Source of the DNA: Trichoplusia ni
Lineage: Eukaryota; Arthropoda; Insecta; Lepidoptera; Noctuidae
NCBI RefSeq assembly: GCF_003590095.1
Contig: NC_039502.1
Span: 4,875,753 to 4,939,752, forward strand
DNA: 64,000 nt
Reading direction: 5' to 3'
Within the stretch, counting starts at the first letter, position 1; every line of letters begins with the position of its first letter. The notes below the pieces were generated by a model, which did no database searches, was not told the DNA's origin, and saw nothing but the letters and a program-made list of their open reading frames with translations. Shown here in pieces: positions 11,215-20,611 of the stretch. A program made the translations under genes and the position numbers.

Positions 11215-11585
11215 CCGTCGGTGTGACCTCGTCGCCCGAGGCAGATGCTATTACGACACTCGGTAGGCTATTGGAACGGTCTACTAGGAGCCTCACAGCC
11301 GTGAGATTCCTGGAACAGAACTCAGTCATGATTATTGTATTGTAATGTTTTGGTACAAGTAGGCACGTACGTGGGTTACTTACGGTGCTGTTGACGATCA
11401 GTTTGTCCTGTGTTAGTGGGACCACAAATCCTGCCCTTTCTAATCCACGGCTCTTGGATTAGGGCTATGGTCTCCGTAGAGCCTTCCAGCTGCCTGCACA
11501 ACATGGCCGATGCAGTCCGGCTGTGCTGGAGGTTGGCCTGGATGGCTTTAACGGGGGTTGGTCGAGGAGCTGTCGGGTCCATCAC
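11215..11585 (-). pseudogene. LINE ORF2 part A: start of APE endonuclease
   Basis: The minus strand gives the start of ORF2: IQANLQHSRTASAMLCRQL followed by IALIQEPWIRKGRICG, the N-terminal endonuclease motifs (the glutamate of QEPW is catalytic in this family). A frameshift near 11400 leads into a frame with a TCLLVPKHYN block and then LPSVVIASA at the Mag insertion point. The rest of the domain resumes at 6664. Confidence 0.8.
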
Positions 11586-11855
11586 TACCCAGCAGCATCT
11601 CCTCCCTCGCCTCGGTTTCTACGCGCCTCCACCAGTCGACGGCCTCCGGGGTGGATTCCCGGGGCCGGGCTGGCGGGTCTGCCGACATCTTCTGGTCCAT
11701 GGATGGGCCCGGGTGTTGCAGGACGCTGGTAGCCATCTCTTCTGGAGCTCCTGTGGCCTCGCCAGAGGCGAGGTTAAGAGGCTCGTCGCTCGGTGCGTTG
11801 GTGACGGGCGCCTTCGCCCCCTTGGTGTCGTCGATGTCCCGGTCGTCTAAAAACT

Positions 11856-13194
11856 TTACGTATCCGACCCCAGGTTATAACGTAGGCGCCGCTCCTTTTG
11901 CTTCAGGATTTCGGCCTCCTGCATGGGTATCCCCAGCAGTAGCCTGATCCCGTTGCATCCGGGCGTACGCTGCACGCTATATAGACACCAGCTGTTGATG
12001 TCGTAGGTGTCGGCGTTCGTCTTATGTAGACGGATGCGGAGGCGGCCCACGTCGCCGTCGGTGAAGTCGGGGACGTAGATCGCCCCCTTGATGCGTTGGG
12101 GAATATCTTTCTGCCGGCGACCAGCTTGGTGCCGGGCAGGGGCGAAGATATCCTACTTGTGGTGCGGCGCAACCAGTCCAGAGCAAACTCGTCCTCGCAC
12201 CACATCTTAATGACACCGTCGCTGAGGAAGGTTCTTCCTCTGAACGCTGGTGTCCGCACCGTGGGGTCCCTAGAGAAGACAGTGGCATCATACTCCTCCA
12301 TGATTTTATCCTGGATGAGCTGGTACTGCTCCTCTGTGATGGCGCGATGGGGGTCATACCGCACGGCCACGCAAAGGTCGTTAGACCTCAGCGCGTCGGC
12401 ATAATTGACCGCTCCTGGTCCTATGGACGATCGGTTGAATTTGGCGCGCTTATCTTTCTCTCGCGGCGTCAGAGAGTCGTCGGGCCTGGCCCTCTTACCC
12501 CCGTTCGCAGGTCGAGATTCCGGCGGCCTCTTCCCGTCTCTCCCATCTTGGTCTCCCCCCGTATTTTCCACGCGGGGCTGCTCTTGCTGCAGCTACTCCT
12601 TTGCTGGTGGCGCCACCAGGCTCTCCGGGGCGACCGCAAGAATCCCCTTCGCCTTTCGCGTCACCTGCAGCAGGATTAATTCCCGCGCTGGCAGCGGAAC
12701 TGGGTCCCGCGCCTTGGTTCGGCTCAGACGTCGGGGCTGCTTTGGCCATTACTGACCTCGCCGAGGCCATTGGTCGGGGGACCTCTGGCTGTGCCCTCCT
12801 CGCGACCGCCTCTTCAAGCCGGCGCAGCCGCTCAGCACGCGCTCGTCGTCTACGCTGGCCCCTCGAGAGTTTCTCGGGGTCTTCCCTTCTCGAGGTACTC
12901 GGCGCCTGTGTGGTCTGCCTGGCCAGCGTGTCCTTCTTGGATCTGCCCTTCCTCTCCACCACCTGCCACAGTGCTTCCGCAGAACGGGTGCAGGGCGGCT
13001 TTGAGGTTGGACAGATTCAACGGGTCGTTGCTCACCTGCGCGCACGGGAGCGCAGCAGGTTGTCGGTTGTGGTGGTGGTTGTTGGAGGGATGTTCACTGG
13101 TTAGCGTCACATCCCTCACCGGCGCGTGGGTCGCTGCCGGCATGGTTTTTAAGTTGTCCCTTTTGCTGTCCATGAGATCTTTAGTTGAGTTCAT
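11856..13194 (-). pseudogene. LINE ORF1 with DUF4780 domain
   Basis: Starting at a plausible ATG at 13194 (MNSTKDLMDSK), the minus strand reads a low-complexity N-terminus, an Arg/Glu-rich coiled segment (GQRRRRARAERLRRLEEAVA, about 12870) and an Ala/Pro/Gly linker. A globular domain at about 12430-12100 contains NYADALRSNDLCVAVRYDPH, IQDKIMEEYDATVF and VIKMWCEDEFALDWLRR, the DUF4780 signature as I remember it from insect LINE ORF1 proteins. It probably binds RNA. Frame changes near 12960, 12570 and 12050 break it. The last part (RLRIRLHKTNADTYDINSW) ends at 11856. Confidence 0.75.
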
Positions 13195-13740
13195 CCGCGT
13201 AGCTTCCCACCCTCCTTGGAGCCCGCAAAAGGGGGCGCTGAGCACCGAGCGTACCAAGACGCCAGGATTACCACGAGGATATAGGTCCCCTCCCATGCAG
13301 CAGACGGCGCAGTCCCCCGTCGAGATCGCGGCCGCGATTACCTTCGGGTGGAGGGTAAGAACCGCCCAAAGTCGCTGACCTACCATCGCGACGGAACCGC
13401 TCGCCTACACATGTTCAGTAACCTCGCCTGGCAGCCCTCTGACGGGTTGCCGCAGCCGATTGACCTGGGCCGGCTAGACTCAGGCCTCCCGTTTTAGCAG
13501 AAGTCCAGACCGAAGAGGTGTGTTGCTTCCGGACGACGTCTGACCCGGCCATCCTTCAGCTCAACCTCCAGGCTTCCTTCGTCCTGCCTTACGGGTCTCC
13601 ACGCACGGCACAAACACGCGGGAGGATGTTTACCTTACCCGACATCACGGAATGTTGTGATGAGCAGGCCCGCGCCAACATATCCTCGTATAAGACGCGG
13701 TTCAGGTGGGGGAGTTTGTGTGTGAGTGTAGAATAGACTT
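13195..13740 (-). other. Probable 5' region of the DUF4780 LINE
   Basis: GC-rich, non-repetitive sequence upstream of ORF1 on the minus strand. GC content falls sharply at about 13740, which probably marks the LINE 5' end. I see no gene. Confidence 0.4.
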
Positions 13741-14041
13741 ACATAGACTGTTTACATATACACGGTGATTTTTTAGTCGTCTTACAAAAGGAGCCCAGTT
13801 CATGTATTCGATGTAAAAGACCCCTAGGCGCGATTTTTTTTTTATCATCAACTAAGATAATAAGTACGAATAAAATTAAACAAGAGAAATCTGAAAATAC
13901 TCTTAAAAATGATAAAAACGCCGCCGCCCGCGCCCCTCACCATTGTTACAGGGCTCGGACCGCACTTGCAACAGAGCTGTGTTTCTAAAAAACGAACGAA
14001 ACGAATTGGATCATAATATTGAATAAAAATTGCATTTTAAA
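13741..14041. repeat. Repeat shared with the P-like element at 26.9-27.2 kb
   Basis: Two blocks recur at 26930-27165. One (GCCGCCCGCGCCCCTC... through GAATAAAAATTGCA, about 13920-14030) is in the same orientation. The other (ACGGTGATTTTTTAGTCG... to CAGTTCAT, 13757-13805) is inverted relative to its partner. No coding sequence is seen. Confidence 0.6.
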
Positions 14042-15850
14042 GGACTTGGCCGGATTCTGCCTCAGAGTGTACAAGAACCAAAATAAAACCAATAATTATA
14101 AAAAAACGAATAAGGATTTTTGAAAATAGCTCAATTTACTGTAGCAGCGGGAGAAGAAAACATACAATAAAAAAATTTTCTTCGTTTGTACTCCACTCAA
14201 AAGTACCCTTAATGTTGCCATATAATATTCGCAAAGAACAAAGTAGGGAAAGTCCGTCACTATAGACATCGAGCTTAAAATGTTCATAATTAATTATAAC
14301 TTACATATTACATATATTTTTTTTAAGCTTGCTGATTTATTTAAATAAATGAAACCATTAATATTATTAAATAAATAAAACTAAGTTCGCGTACAAAGGT
14401 AGATAGTCACTTTTGTGCTGACAACATTGAAGTGATGAATATCGAGCGTCTAATGTCAATGTCAAATCACATTCTCACATAATTTGTAAACAAACTGTCA
14501 TTGCGCCGGTTTGTTTTTTCGTTTATAAATATAATACGTCGTAGCCCCACGCGAGTGCTCCACTAACTAGTCGTACTGTGTATACTTTAGGAAAATGGAC
14601 CTTTTACAACCGGATCACAATCGGAGAACGTATCAGGAGACATGTTTTATCATCATTACCTCCCGATATGACTGTTCTTTTATCGGAGTGTTTAACATTC
14701 GAGGTATGTTGTAGCATCATTAAATCTTTTTTATACCTACAGCATTCATATTATTTAAATACCTATCTATAATCTCAAGACTAATAAAGATACTTATTTT
14801 ACCTTCACAGCTATCATCTCATAGCCATGTCTGTGGTGCGTGTTATGACAAGATATCAAGATGTCTTGCAACGAATTACAGGGAAAGACAACTCGGTCAT
14901 ATCAATGTTTTTTATGGCTGTGGTAAATCAGTTATACATGCCAAAAGACACGAAATTCTGGAGGGAAGCCCTCCTGCCTCAGTTGTATCACTGTGGCAGT
15001 ACTTCCATGATGACATGTAAGTAGTACGTTTTTAAATATCTACATGTGAATAATTGTTACAGTTTTAATAGTGTAGTCAAGACATAAAATAATTTAAACT
15101 TATTTGAAGTTCTAATTCAAAATGTTACAGGCGAGTCAATATAGTTACTATAAAGTAATATTTAATGCTGATTTAATATGAATTATTATTAATGAGGAAT
15201 ATTTTCAATTAAGAATCAGTTAGGACAAGTATTTACTTGCCTTATTTAGATAACTAGTGATTTACTCTGACTCCACATGGATTTTACAAATCTTTGGAAC
15301 TCTCTGTATTTCTATGCTATAATATGGATGTATTATATACTTTCACCTTCCACACTAATCACTCTATATAATGGTAAAAACTGTATGAGTATCTGTTTGA
15401 TTGACAGAGATGAGATGGGGTATTTTATCTATACTCTATACTAATATATAAAGCTGTAAAGTTTGTTTGTTTGTTTGTTTGAACGCGCTAATCTCAGGAA
15501 CTACTGGTCCAAATTGAAAAATTCTTTTTGTGTTGAATAGACCATTCATCGAGGAAGGCTTTAGGCTATGAACCATCACGCTGCGACTAATAGGAGCTAA
15601 GATATAATGGAAAATGTGAAAAAAAACCAGGCAGGTATACCTAAATCATAACTTATATCTTCTACCCACGGGGACGAAGTCGCGGGCAACAGCTAGTTTT
15701 GTAATATATGTCTTGCTTTGATGTTGGCAATAAAATAATAATATTGTTATGTACATACATTTGAGTTTACAAATATAGAAAGTTAAGCTATTGATTGTCA
15801 AGTGTGAGTGGTATTAGTTTCATCTTTTTTTTTTCAGGTTAGAGCAGCCA
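14042..15850 (+). repeat. Left inverted arm of the foldback element
   Basis: Matches the reverse complement of 16895-19568 apart from the nested insertions. It contains candidate exons: an open stretch ending in ECLTFEV with a GTATGT donor at 14704, and a Cys-rich stretch at 14811-15016 (SHVCGACYDKISRC) between a CACAG acceptor and a GTAAGT donor. Similarity ends just inside the exon that starts at 15838. Confidence 0.8.
15435..15696 (+). mobile_element. Small non-autonomous Helitron (Lep1-like)
   Basis: Begins TCTATACTAATATATAAAG and ends with GACGAAGTCGCGGGCAACAG then CTAG, followed by T. It contains the family blocks GCGCTAATCTCAGGAACTAC and CATCACGCTGCGACTAATAG. Removing it restores the continuity of the left arm with the right arm, which confirms the boundaries. 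Confidence 0.9.
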
Positions 15851-16524
15851 ACTTTTTATGTCATGGTTGTTACATGAGAGCTAACAGAGAAGTGAGCCGA
15901 AGAATTATTACTGATTCCAACCGTTTTGACACCTTAGAAGATCACCAACCTGATCAAAATATCCAAATACCAATTCCTCCACCACTTGCCCCACAACTTC
16001 ATCTTGGCCCAGGTCAAGATGTTTCATCAATTGCTCTACCTAATTATAGATGTTGTGCTAATACATCTAGGCGATGCATATTTGATGAATGTCAGCAAAG
16101 TGCAGGTTATTTAGTGCCTACCTTAATTAAATCAGCCTTGCTGTTTTATAATAAGCTTTAAGCACATTCTAATGAATGGGATTTATTATTGGAGAACTCA
16201 AGTTTAACAAATACTTTCGCATCACTTGAAATTGAAGGAAATCATCCTCTTCTATTAAGAGGACCTATTAAATCGAGACATACATCCAGGCGTGAATATT
16301 ACACGTATTTTTTATATTACGAGCTTCCCTCATTTGAAGACCAACCTAGAAATGGTATCTTAAGTTATTGGTGTAATTGTGTATCTGGCATCCGGACTGT
16401 TGGATGTTGTGCTCACATTATGACAATTATTTGGTACTTGGTATGGACGAGATACCAAGAAGCTGTCTTTTCACCAGCCGCGTTTTATGATGTTTTATTA
16501 ATATTAAATGTTTCAACAATTTAA
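15838..16524 (+). pseudogene. Transposase-type protein, N- and C-terminal parts joined, core missing
   Basis: After a pyrimidine-rich acceptor (TTTTTCAG, 15837) the frame reads VRAANFLCHGCYMRANREVS, then a Pro-rich linker, then a PNYRCCANTSRRCIFDEC cysteine motif ending at 16161. A second frame (to 16524) has HPLLLRGPIKSRHTSR and a SWIM zinc finger: SYWCNCVSGIRTVGCCAHI, that is CxC-x9-CxH. I recall this N-terminal and C-terminal pairing around a DDE catalytic core in invertebrate transposon proteins. Here the two parts are separated by only a few tens of bases, so the catalytic core appears deleted. Exon phases with the upstream exons do not join cleanly, another sign of decay. Confidence 0.6.
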
Positions 16525-17038
16525 TTTCTTTTATTTGCCGTCTAATCCAAAATGTTATCAGTAGAATAATATTGTGTAATATTGTTCTAACTTCCAATCA
16601 ATTAGATTTACTCAAATTGAAAAATAATGCTGCTCTCAGTGTTCAAGTGATTGTATTATGAATATTAAATGTCTAGATTAAATATTTATATACCAGGAAC
16701 ATAAAAGTGCTTTAACCATAGTTTAACTTTCAACCTAACCTTACTTAACTTTCAACCTTCATAACTCTTGTCAGCGACTGCTGAGCATAATAAATCTTTT
16801 TTATTCTTGTTTCTGACGATGTTTACTATTAATTGACGTAGATTTTATTCGTGTACATGCTGGGGCACAGGTTCATACAATTTCCGGCCATGTCCGCTGC
16901 TCTAACCTGAAAAAAAAATTGAATCTAATACCACTTACACTTGACAAACAATAGCTATTCTATATTTGTAAACTCAAATGTATGTACAAAACAATATTAT
17001 TATTTTATTGCCAACATCAAAGCAAGACACATATTACA

Positions 17039-18365
17039 CACAATCATTCTTCTAAGCCCGCGCTCCGAGGTGGACGTGTATTTTGCAAACTGTATCGGCA
17101 AGCGCGGCGCATGCCGACGCTAGTTATTTCTGCAAAATGAGCGAAAAATTAGTAGCAAATGAGCTACTAGCGTTTCTACAACAGAAGCTGGATGTCATGG
17201 ACGAGGTGTCTGCTATCCAGATCTGTTCATCGAATTTCAGCGAGGATGACATCGCTGCGTCTAAGCTGCTTGTGTTCAAGTTGCTGAACAAGAGCGACCA
17301 GATGGTGTCCCGTAGGCGTGACGGGACAAAGAAGAGTCTGCAAGATGTAATCACGCTGCTGAAGGAGACCGATCCCGACGATGTGCCGACGTTTGTGGCA
17401 AAGGACTTAAACAAGTTACCTCCTGTCACCTTCGACCACGTCGACGTAACGTGCCTTTTGAAGGACATCGTCTCCCTAAAGGCAAGTCTTGCAGATGTGC
17501 ACAGGAAGCTGGAGGCATCCCAGAAAGATGTCACAGATTTGCGCAAGGAAGTCGTTGAATTGCGCACTTCTGTGAATAAAACTGGGTCACCGGCGCGTGT
17601 AAGCAACGTAAACACGCGTCGAGGTGCATGCCTACTCGACACATCGGCTACGAGCTTCGCGTCAGCAGTTTTATCTTCGTCGTCGCCGACAGCCGAGTCA
17701 GCAAAGGGCGCTGACCGCATGCCCCAGCCCCCGGCCCCCGCAATCATGCCTCATCCACGTAGCGCCACGCAAACTGCACGACCAAATAAACAGCTGGTCA
17801 GCGTTTGCGCATCCGCTGTTCCCCTACACAATCTGGTCCCACAACCGAGGAACCGGGCGGACGAAGACGGTTTCGTAACGGTGCTGAAAAGGAAGCACCG
17901 GAAACGAACTAATCAGAACTGCTGCGGCAAGGCTCCTGTTGAGCCCCAAACAAGGGTGAGAGCTGCGCAGCCGAATACTCCGGTGTTCATATCTCGCCTA
18001 CACTACAGCATCCGGGCGGAGGATATCGCCGACTACGTGCGTCAAAAGGTGCGGTACGCGCCGAGAGTGCAGCTGCTGGAGTCGCGCCGGAACGTCAATT
18101 TCAAGGCGTTCGTGGTGCGCGTCCCTAACTGCTTCCTGCACCTCGTCATGGACGATAACTTTTGGCCGCAAGGAGTGGTTTTCCGTCGCTTCCGCGGACA
18201 AATCCCGACCGAACGCACAAACACCTAGTGCTAGGAAGTGTTACTAATATAGTTTTAAGATTTTTATTTACTAACCAATACTGTATACTTTATATATATG
18301 TTAGTCTGTAAGGTATATATCTATGGGCCATGTTGCCTGAAAATTAATAAATTTATTATTATTAT
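17039..18365 (+). mobile_element. ORF1-only non-LTR element (HAL1-like arrangement)
   Basis: Inserted in the right arm, with TATTACA on both sides (17032-17038 and 18366-18372). It contains one long ORF, a short 3' region and an (ATT)n tail. No reverse transcriptase follows. Non-autonomous elements that keep ORF1 but lose ORF2 are known as HAL1 in mammals; the comparison is mine. Confidence 0.65.
17137..18228 (+). CDS. LINE ORF1-like protein with coiled coil
   Basis: The ATG at 17137 (MSEKLVANELLAFLQQ) gives 363 residues. The N-terminal part has an acidic/hydrophobic domain and a conserved-looking VSRRRDGTKKSLQDVITLL segment. Residues about 110-155 form a heptad-rich coiled coil (LKDIVSLKASLADVHRKLEA). 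A Ser/Pro/Ala linker follows. A C-terminal domain (TPVFISRLHYSIRAEDIADY, then KAFVVRVPNCF and NFWPQGVVFRRF) resembles the RRM-like ORF1 domain of CR1/Jockey-type LINEs. The frame is open throughout. It probably binds nucleic acid and trimerises, by analogy with LINE ORF1 proteins. Exact clade unknown. Confidence 0.6.
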   Translation: MSEKLVANELLAFLQQKLDVMDEVSAIQICSSNFSEDDIAASKLLVFKLLNKSDQMVSRRRDGTKKSLQDVITLLKETDPDDVPTFVAKDLNKLPPVTFDHVDVTCLLKDIVSLKASLADVHRKLEASQKDVTDLRKEVVELRTSVNKTGSPARVSNVNTRRGACLLDTSATSFASAVLSSSSPTAESAKGADRMPQPPAPAIMPHPRSATQTARPNKQLVSVCASAVPLHNLVPQPRNRADEDGFVTVLKRKHRKRTNQNCCGKAPVEPQTRVRAAQPNTPVFISRLHYSIRAEDIADYVRQKVRYAPRVQLLESRRNVNFKAFVVRVPNCFLHLVMDDNFWPQGVVFRRFRGQIPTERTNT

Positions 18366-18510
18366 TATTACAAAATAAAATACCAATATATAGAGTGATT
18401 AATGTGGAAGGTGAAAGTATAAAATACATCCATAATATAGCATAGAAACAGAGAGTTCCAAATATTTGTAAAACCCATGTGGAGTCAGAGTAAATCACTA
18501 GTTATCCGAA

Positions 18511-18555
18511 GCCCACCCCAACATAGTTGGGAAAAGGCTAGGCCAATGATGATGA
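18511..18555 (-). repeat. 45-bp remnant of the SINE-like repeat seen at 58.5 kb
   Basis: The reverse complement reads ATCATCATTGGCCTAGCC and TTCCCAACTATGTTGGGG, the same as the first bases of the insertion at 58489. It is absent from the matching place in the left arm. Confidence 0.7.
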
Positions 18556-18610
18556 TTACACTATTAAAACTGTAAAATTATTCACATGTAGATATTTAAA
18601 AACGTACTAC

Positions 18611-18922
18611 TTACATGTCATCATGTGAGTACTGCCACAGTGATACAGCACATGTAACTGATTTACCACAGCCATAACAAAAATTGATATGACCGAGTTG
18701 TCCTTCCCTGAAATTCGTTACAAGACATCTTGATATCCTGTCATAACAGGCACCATAGACATGGCTATGAGATGATAACTGTGAAGGTAAAATAAGTATC
18801 TTTATTAGTCTTGAGATTATAGATAGGTATTTAAATAATATAAATGCTGTTGGTATAAAAAAAGATTTAATGATGCTACAACATACCTCGAATGTTAACC
18901 ACTCCGATAAAAGAACAGTCAT
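18611..18922 (-). pseudogene. Inverted duplicate of the transposon's upstream exons
   Basis: Reads through both candidate exons and the intervening intron in one minus-strand frame (TVLLSEWLTFEV ... HVYGACYDRISRC ... GHINFCYGCGKSVTC). It is the right-arm counterpart of 14671-15016. It has no downstream partner in this orientation, so it is a passive copy. Confidence 0.6.
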
Positions 18923-19568
18923 ATCGGGAGGTAATGATGATAAAACGTCTCCTGATACGTTCTCCGATGTGACCCGATTGTAAAAGGTCCATTTTCCTTA
19001 AGTGTATACTGCACGACTAGTTAGTGGAGCACTCGCGTGGGGCTACGACACTAAAATATAAATATTATTATAAACGAAAAAACAAACCGGCGCAATGACA
19101 GTTTATTGTTTACAAATTATGTGAGAATGTGATTTGACATCGACATTAGACGCTCGATATTCATCACTTCAATGTTGTTAGCACAAAAGTGACTATCTTT
19201 CTTTGTACGCGAACTTAGTTTTATTTATTTAATAATATTAATGGTTTCATTTATTTAAATAAATCAGCAAGCTTAAAAAAAATATATGTAATATGTAAGT
19301 TATAATTAATTATGAACATTTTAAGCTCGATGTCTATAGTGACGGACTTTCCCTACTTTGTTCTTTGCGAATATTATATGGCAACATTAAGGGTACTTTT
19401 GAGTGGAGTACAAACGAAGAAAATTTTTTCATTGTATGTTTTTTTCTGTGCATTGATTCATTCATTCACAGTACATTGAGCTATTTTCAAAATTCCTTAT
19501 TCTTTTTTTTATAATTATTGGTTTTATTTTGGTTCCTGTACACTCTGGGGCAGAATCCGGCCAAGTCC

Positions 19569-19895
19569 TTTTAAATGTTTAAGTTTAATGTGTTAGCTTA
19601 TAAGAAAAATATTCTAAGTAATTTGCATGCCACTTTGACGGCGAAACATGTCGATCTATTTTATATGAATGTAACAACTCTGTACTTACCATGTTTCTGG
19701 CACATAAAATATTATTATTATCATTATAAGCGCAGCGTTTTTGAAGTGAACTTCTTTGGGCGCATGAGGGTAACATTTTTACAGATGTAACGTCACGCCG
19801 GTATCCAACAGAAGTGTCGAAAAAGAGAGCGAGAGCGATCGAGACCGATTGAGAGAGAGTAAGACAGGGCGAACGAGCAAGTTAGAAAGATTGAG
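19569..19895. other. Flank between foldback element and SINE
   Basis: Begins with the TTTTAAA target duplication. The second half is GA-rich (GAGAGCGAGAGCGATCG) with short simple repeats. No gene seen. Confidence 0.5.
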
Positions 19896-19904
19896 AGAAA
19901 AACT

Positions 19905-20140
19905 GCACGGATAGCCGACTGCACGGATAGCCGAGTGGTTGAGGTCACCACACCAAAACCACAGTACGCGTCGTGTCGTGGGTTCGATCCCCGCGTCGGA
20001 CAAGTATTTCTGTGACAAATGCTTGTTCTGAGTCTGGGTGTCTTTGTGCATGTGATTTGTATGTTTGTAAAACCCCCCGCGACACAAAGATTAAATTCCT
20101 TAGTGCGGGAGTCGTTCTTTTTTTTTATAAAAAAAAAGTG
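19905..20140 (+). repeat. tRNA-derived SINE
   Basis: A pol III A box TAGCCGAGTGG (19928-19938) and B box GGTTCGATCCC (19981-19991) show tRNA ancestry. The head TGCACGGATAGCCGA is duplicated in tandem at 19904-19935. The body continues with ACAAGTATTTCTGTGAC and AATGCTTGTTCTGAGTC and ends in T/A-rich runs near 20130. Another copy lies at 49691. Confidence 0.85.
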
Positions 20141-20289
20141 AGACAGAGCGAACGTCGTATCACGCACAGTGCTATGGAGTGAGAGGTGGGAGAGAGCTAT
20201 AGTGAGAAAGATTGAACGAGAGAGAGAATAGGGGATATCGACAAATAATTAATACATGACTTTGAGTAGGTATCTTTGGGCCCTTACTA

Positions 20290-20608
20290 ATAGGGATGAC
20301 GACAATTTTTTTTGCAGTGTCCGTCTTGTAGTTTTTTGTATAATAATGGATACGTATTTTTTAATTTGTCCCGCAAACATAAATTGACCAAATTACAGTG
20401 AATGAAACTTACGCGTGACGTCACGATTGTGTATAAATTTTACCATATCGTTACGTCACAAGCCCCCTCTCCTAAACTTTAAAACAGTTAATCTTTGTCA
20501 ATTCTAGTTTTTCTGAAAGAGGGAAAAAATACGTGTCTAATACTTTTCAATTATCTAACTGAGGGACTAATGAGATTTTTTCTTTTTATACCCAGTCGTC
20601 ATCCCTAT
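20290..20608. mobile_element. MITE with 14-bp terminal inverted repeats
   Basis: 319 bp, ends ATAGGGATGACGAC and its exact complement, flanked by TA on both sides. No coding capacity. TA duplication suggests Tc1/mariner-type mobilisation, though similarity beyond the ends cannot be judged by eye. Confidence 0.8.
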
Positions 20609-20611
20609 TAT

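Larger units (their letters stand above)
5082..13500 (-). mobile_element. LINE of the R1/LOA/I group (DUF4780 ORF1), interrupted
   Basis: A minus-strand non-LTR retrotransposon with a 5' region near 13.2-13.5 kb, ORF1 at about 13.2-11.86 kb, endonuclease at 11.6-11.2 kb and 6.66-6.1 kb, and the first half of the RT at 6.0-5.1 kb. A Mag-like LTR element sits precisely inside the endonuclease, flanked by a CCGTC duplication. The RT stops matching at about 5140, before the catalytic aspartate box, so the 3' half of ORF2 and the tail are missing. Several frameshifts occur in both ORFs. It is a dead copy older than the Mag insertion. Confidence 0.8.
14042..19568. mobile_element. Foldback-type DNA transposon with SWIM-finger ORF, carrying nested insertions
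   Basis: The ends are inverted repeats: GGACTTGGCCGGATTCTGCC at the left and its complement, with one difference nearby, at the right. A 7-bp duplication, TTTTAAA, lies on both sides (14035-14041 and 19569-19575). The inverted arms continue inward for about 1.5 kb of homologous sequence on each side. The left arm holds a Helitron (15435-15696) and the right arm an ORF1-only LINE (17039-18365). The 1-kb centre carries N- and C-terminal parts of a cysteine-rich transposase-type protein. I cannot name the superfamily. The 7-bp duplication and SWIM finger exclude mariner and piggyBac. Confidence 0.75.
16895..19568 (-). repeat. Right inverted arm of the foldback element
   Basis: The reverse complement repeats the left arm from the terminus to just past the acceptor of the third exon. 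It is interrupted by a LINE (17039-18365) and by a 45-bp repeat remnant near 18511-18555. Divergence between arms is modest (scattered substitutions and small indels), so the inverted structure is not recent but still obvious. Confidence 0.8.

Noticed and set aside
17124..17747. 207-codon minus-strand ORF
   Set aside because: Shadow of the ORF1 protein on the plus strand; serine-rich antisense composition.
19905..20000. Functional tRNA gene
   Set aside because: A and B boxes are present but the arms do not fold as a tRNA and the body continues as a SINE found again at 49.7 kb.
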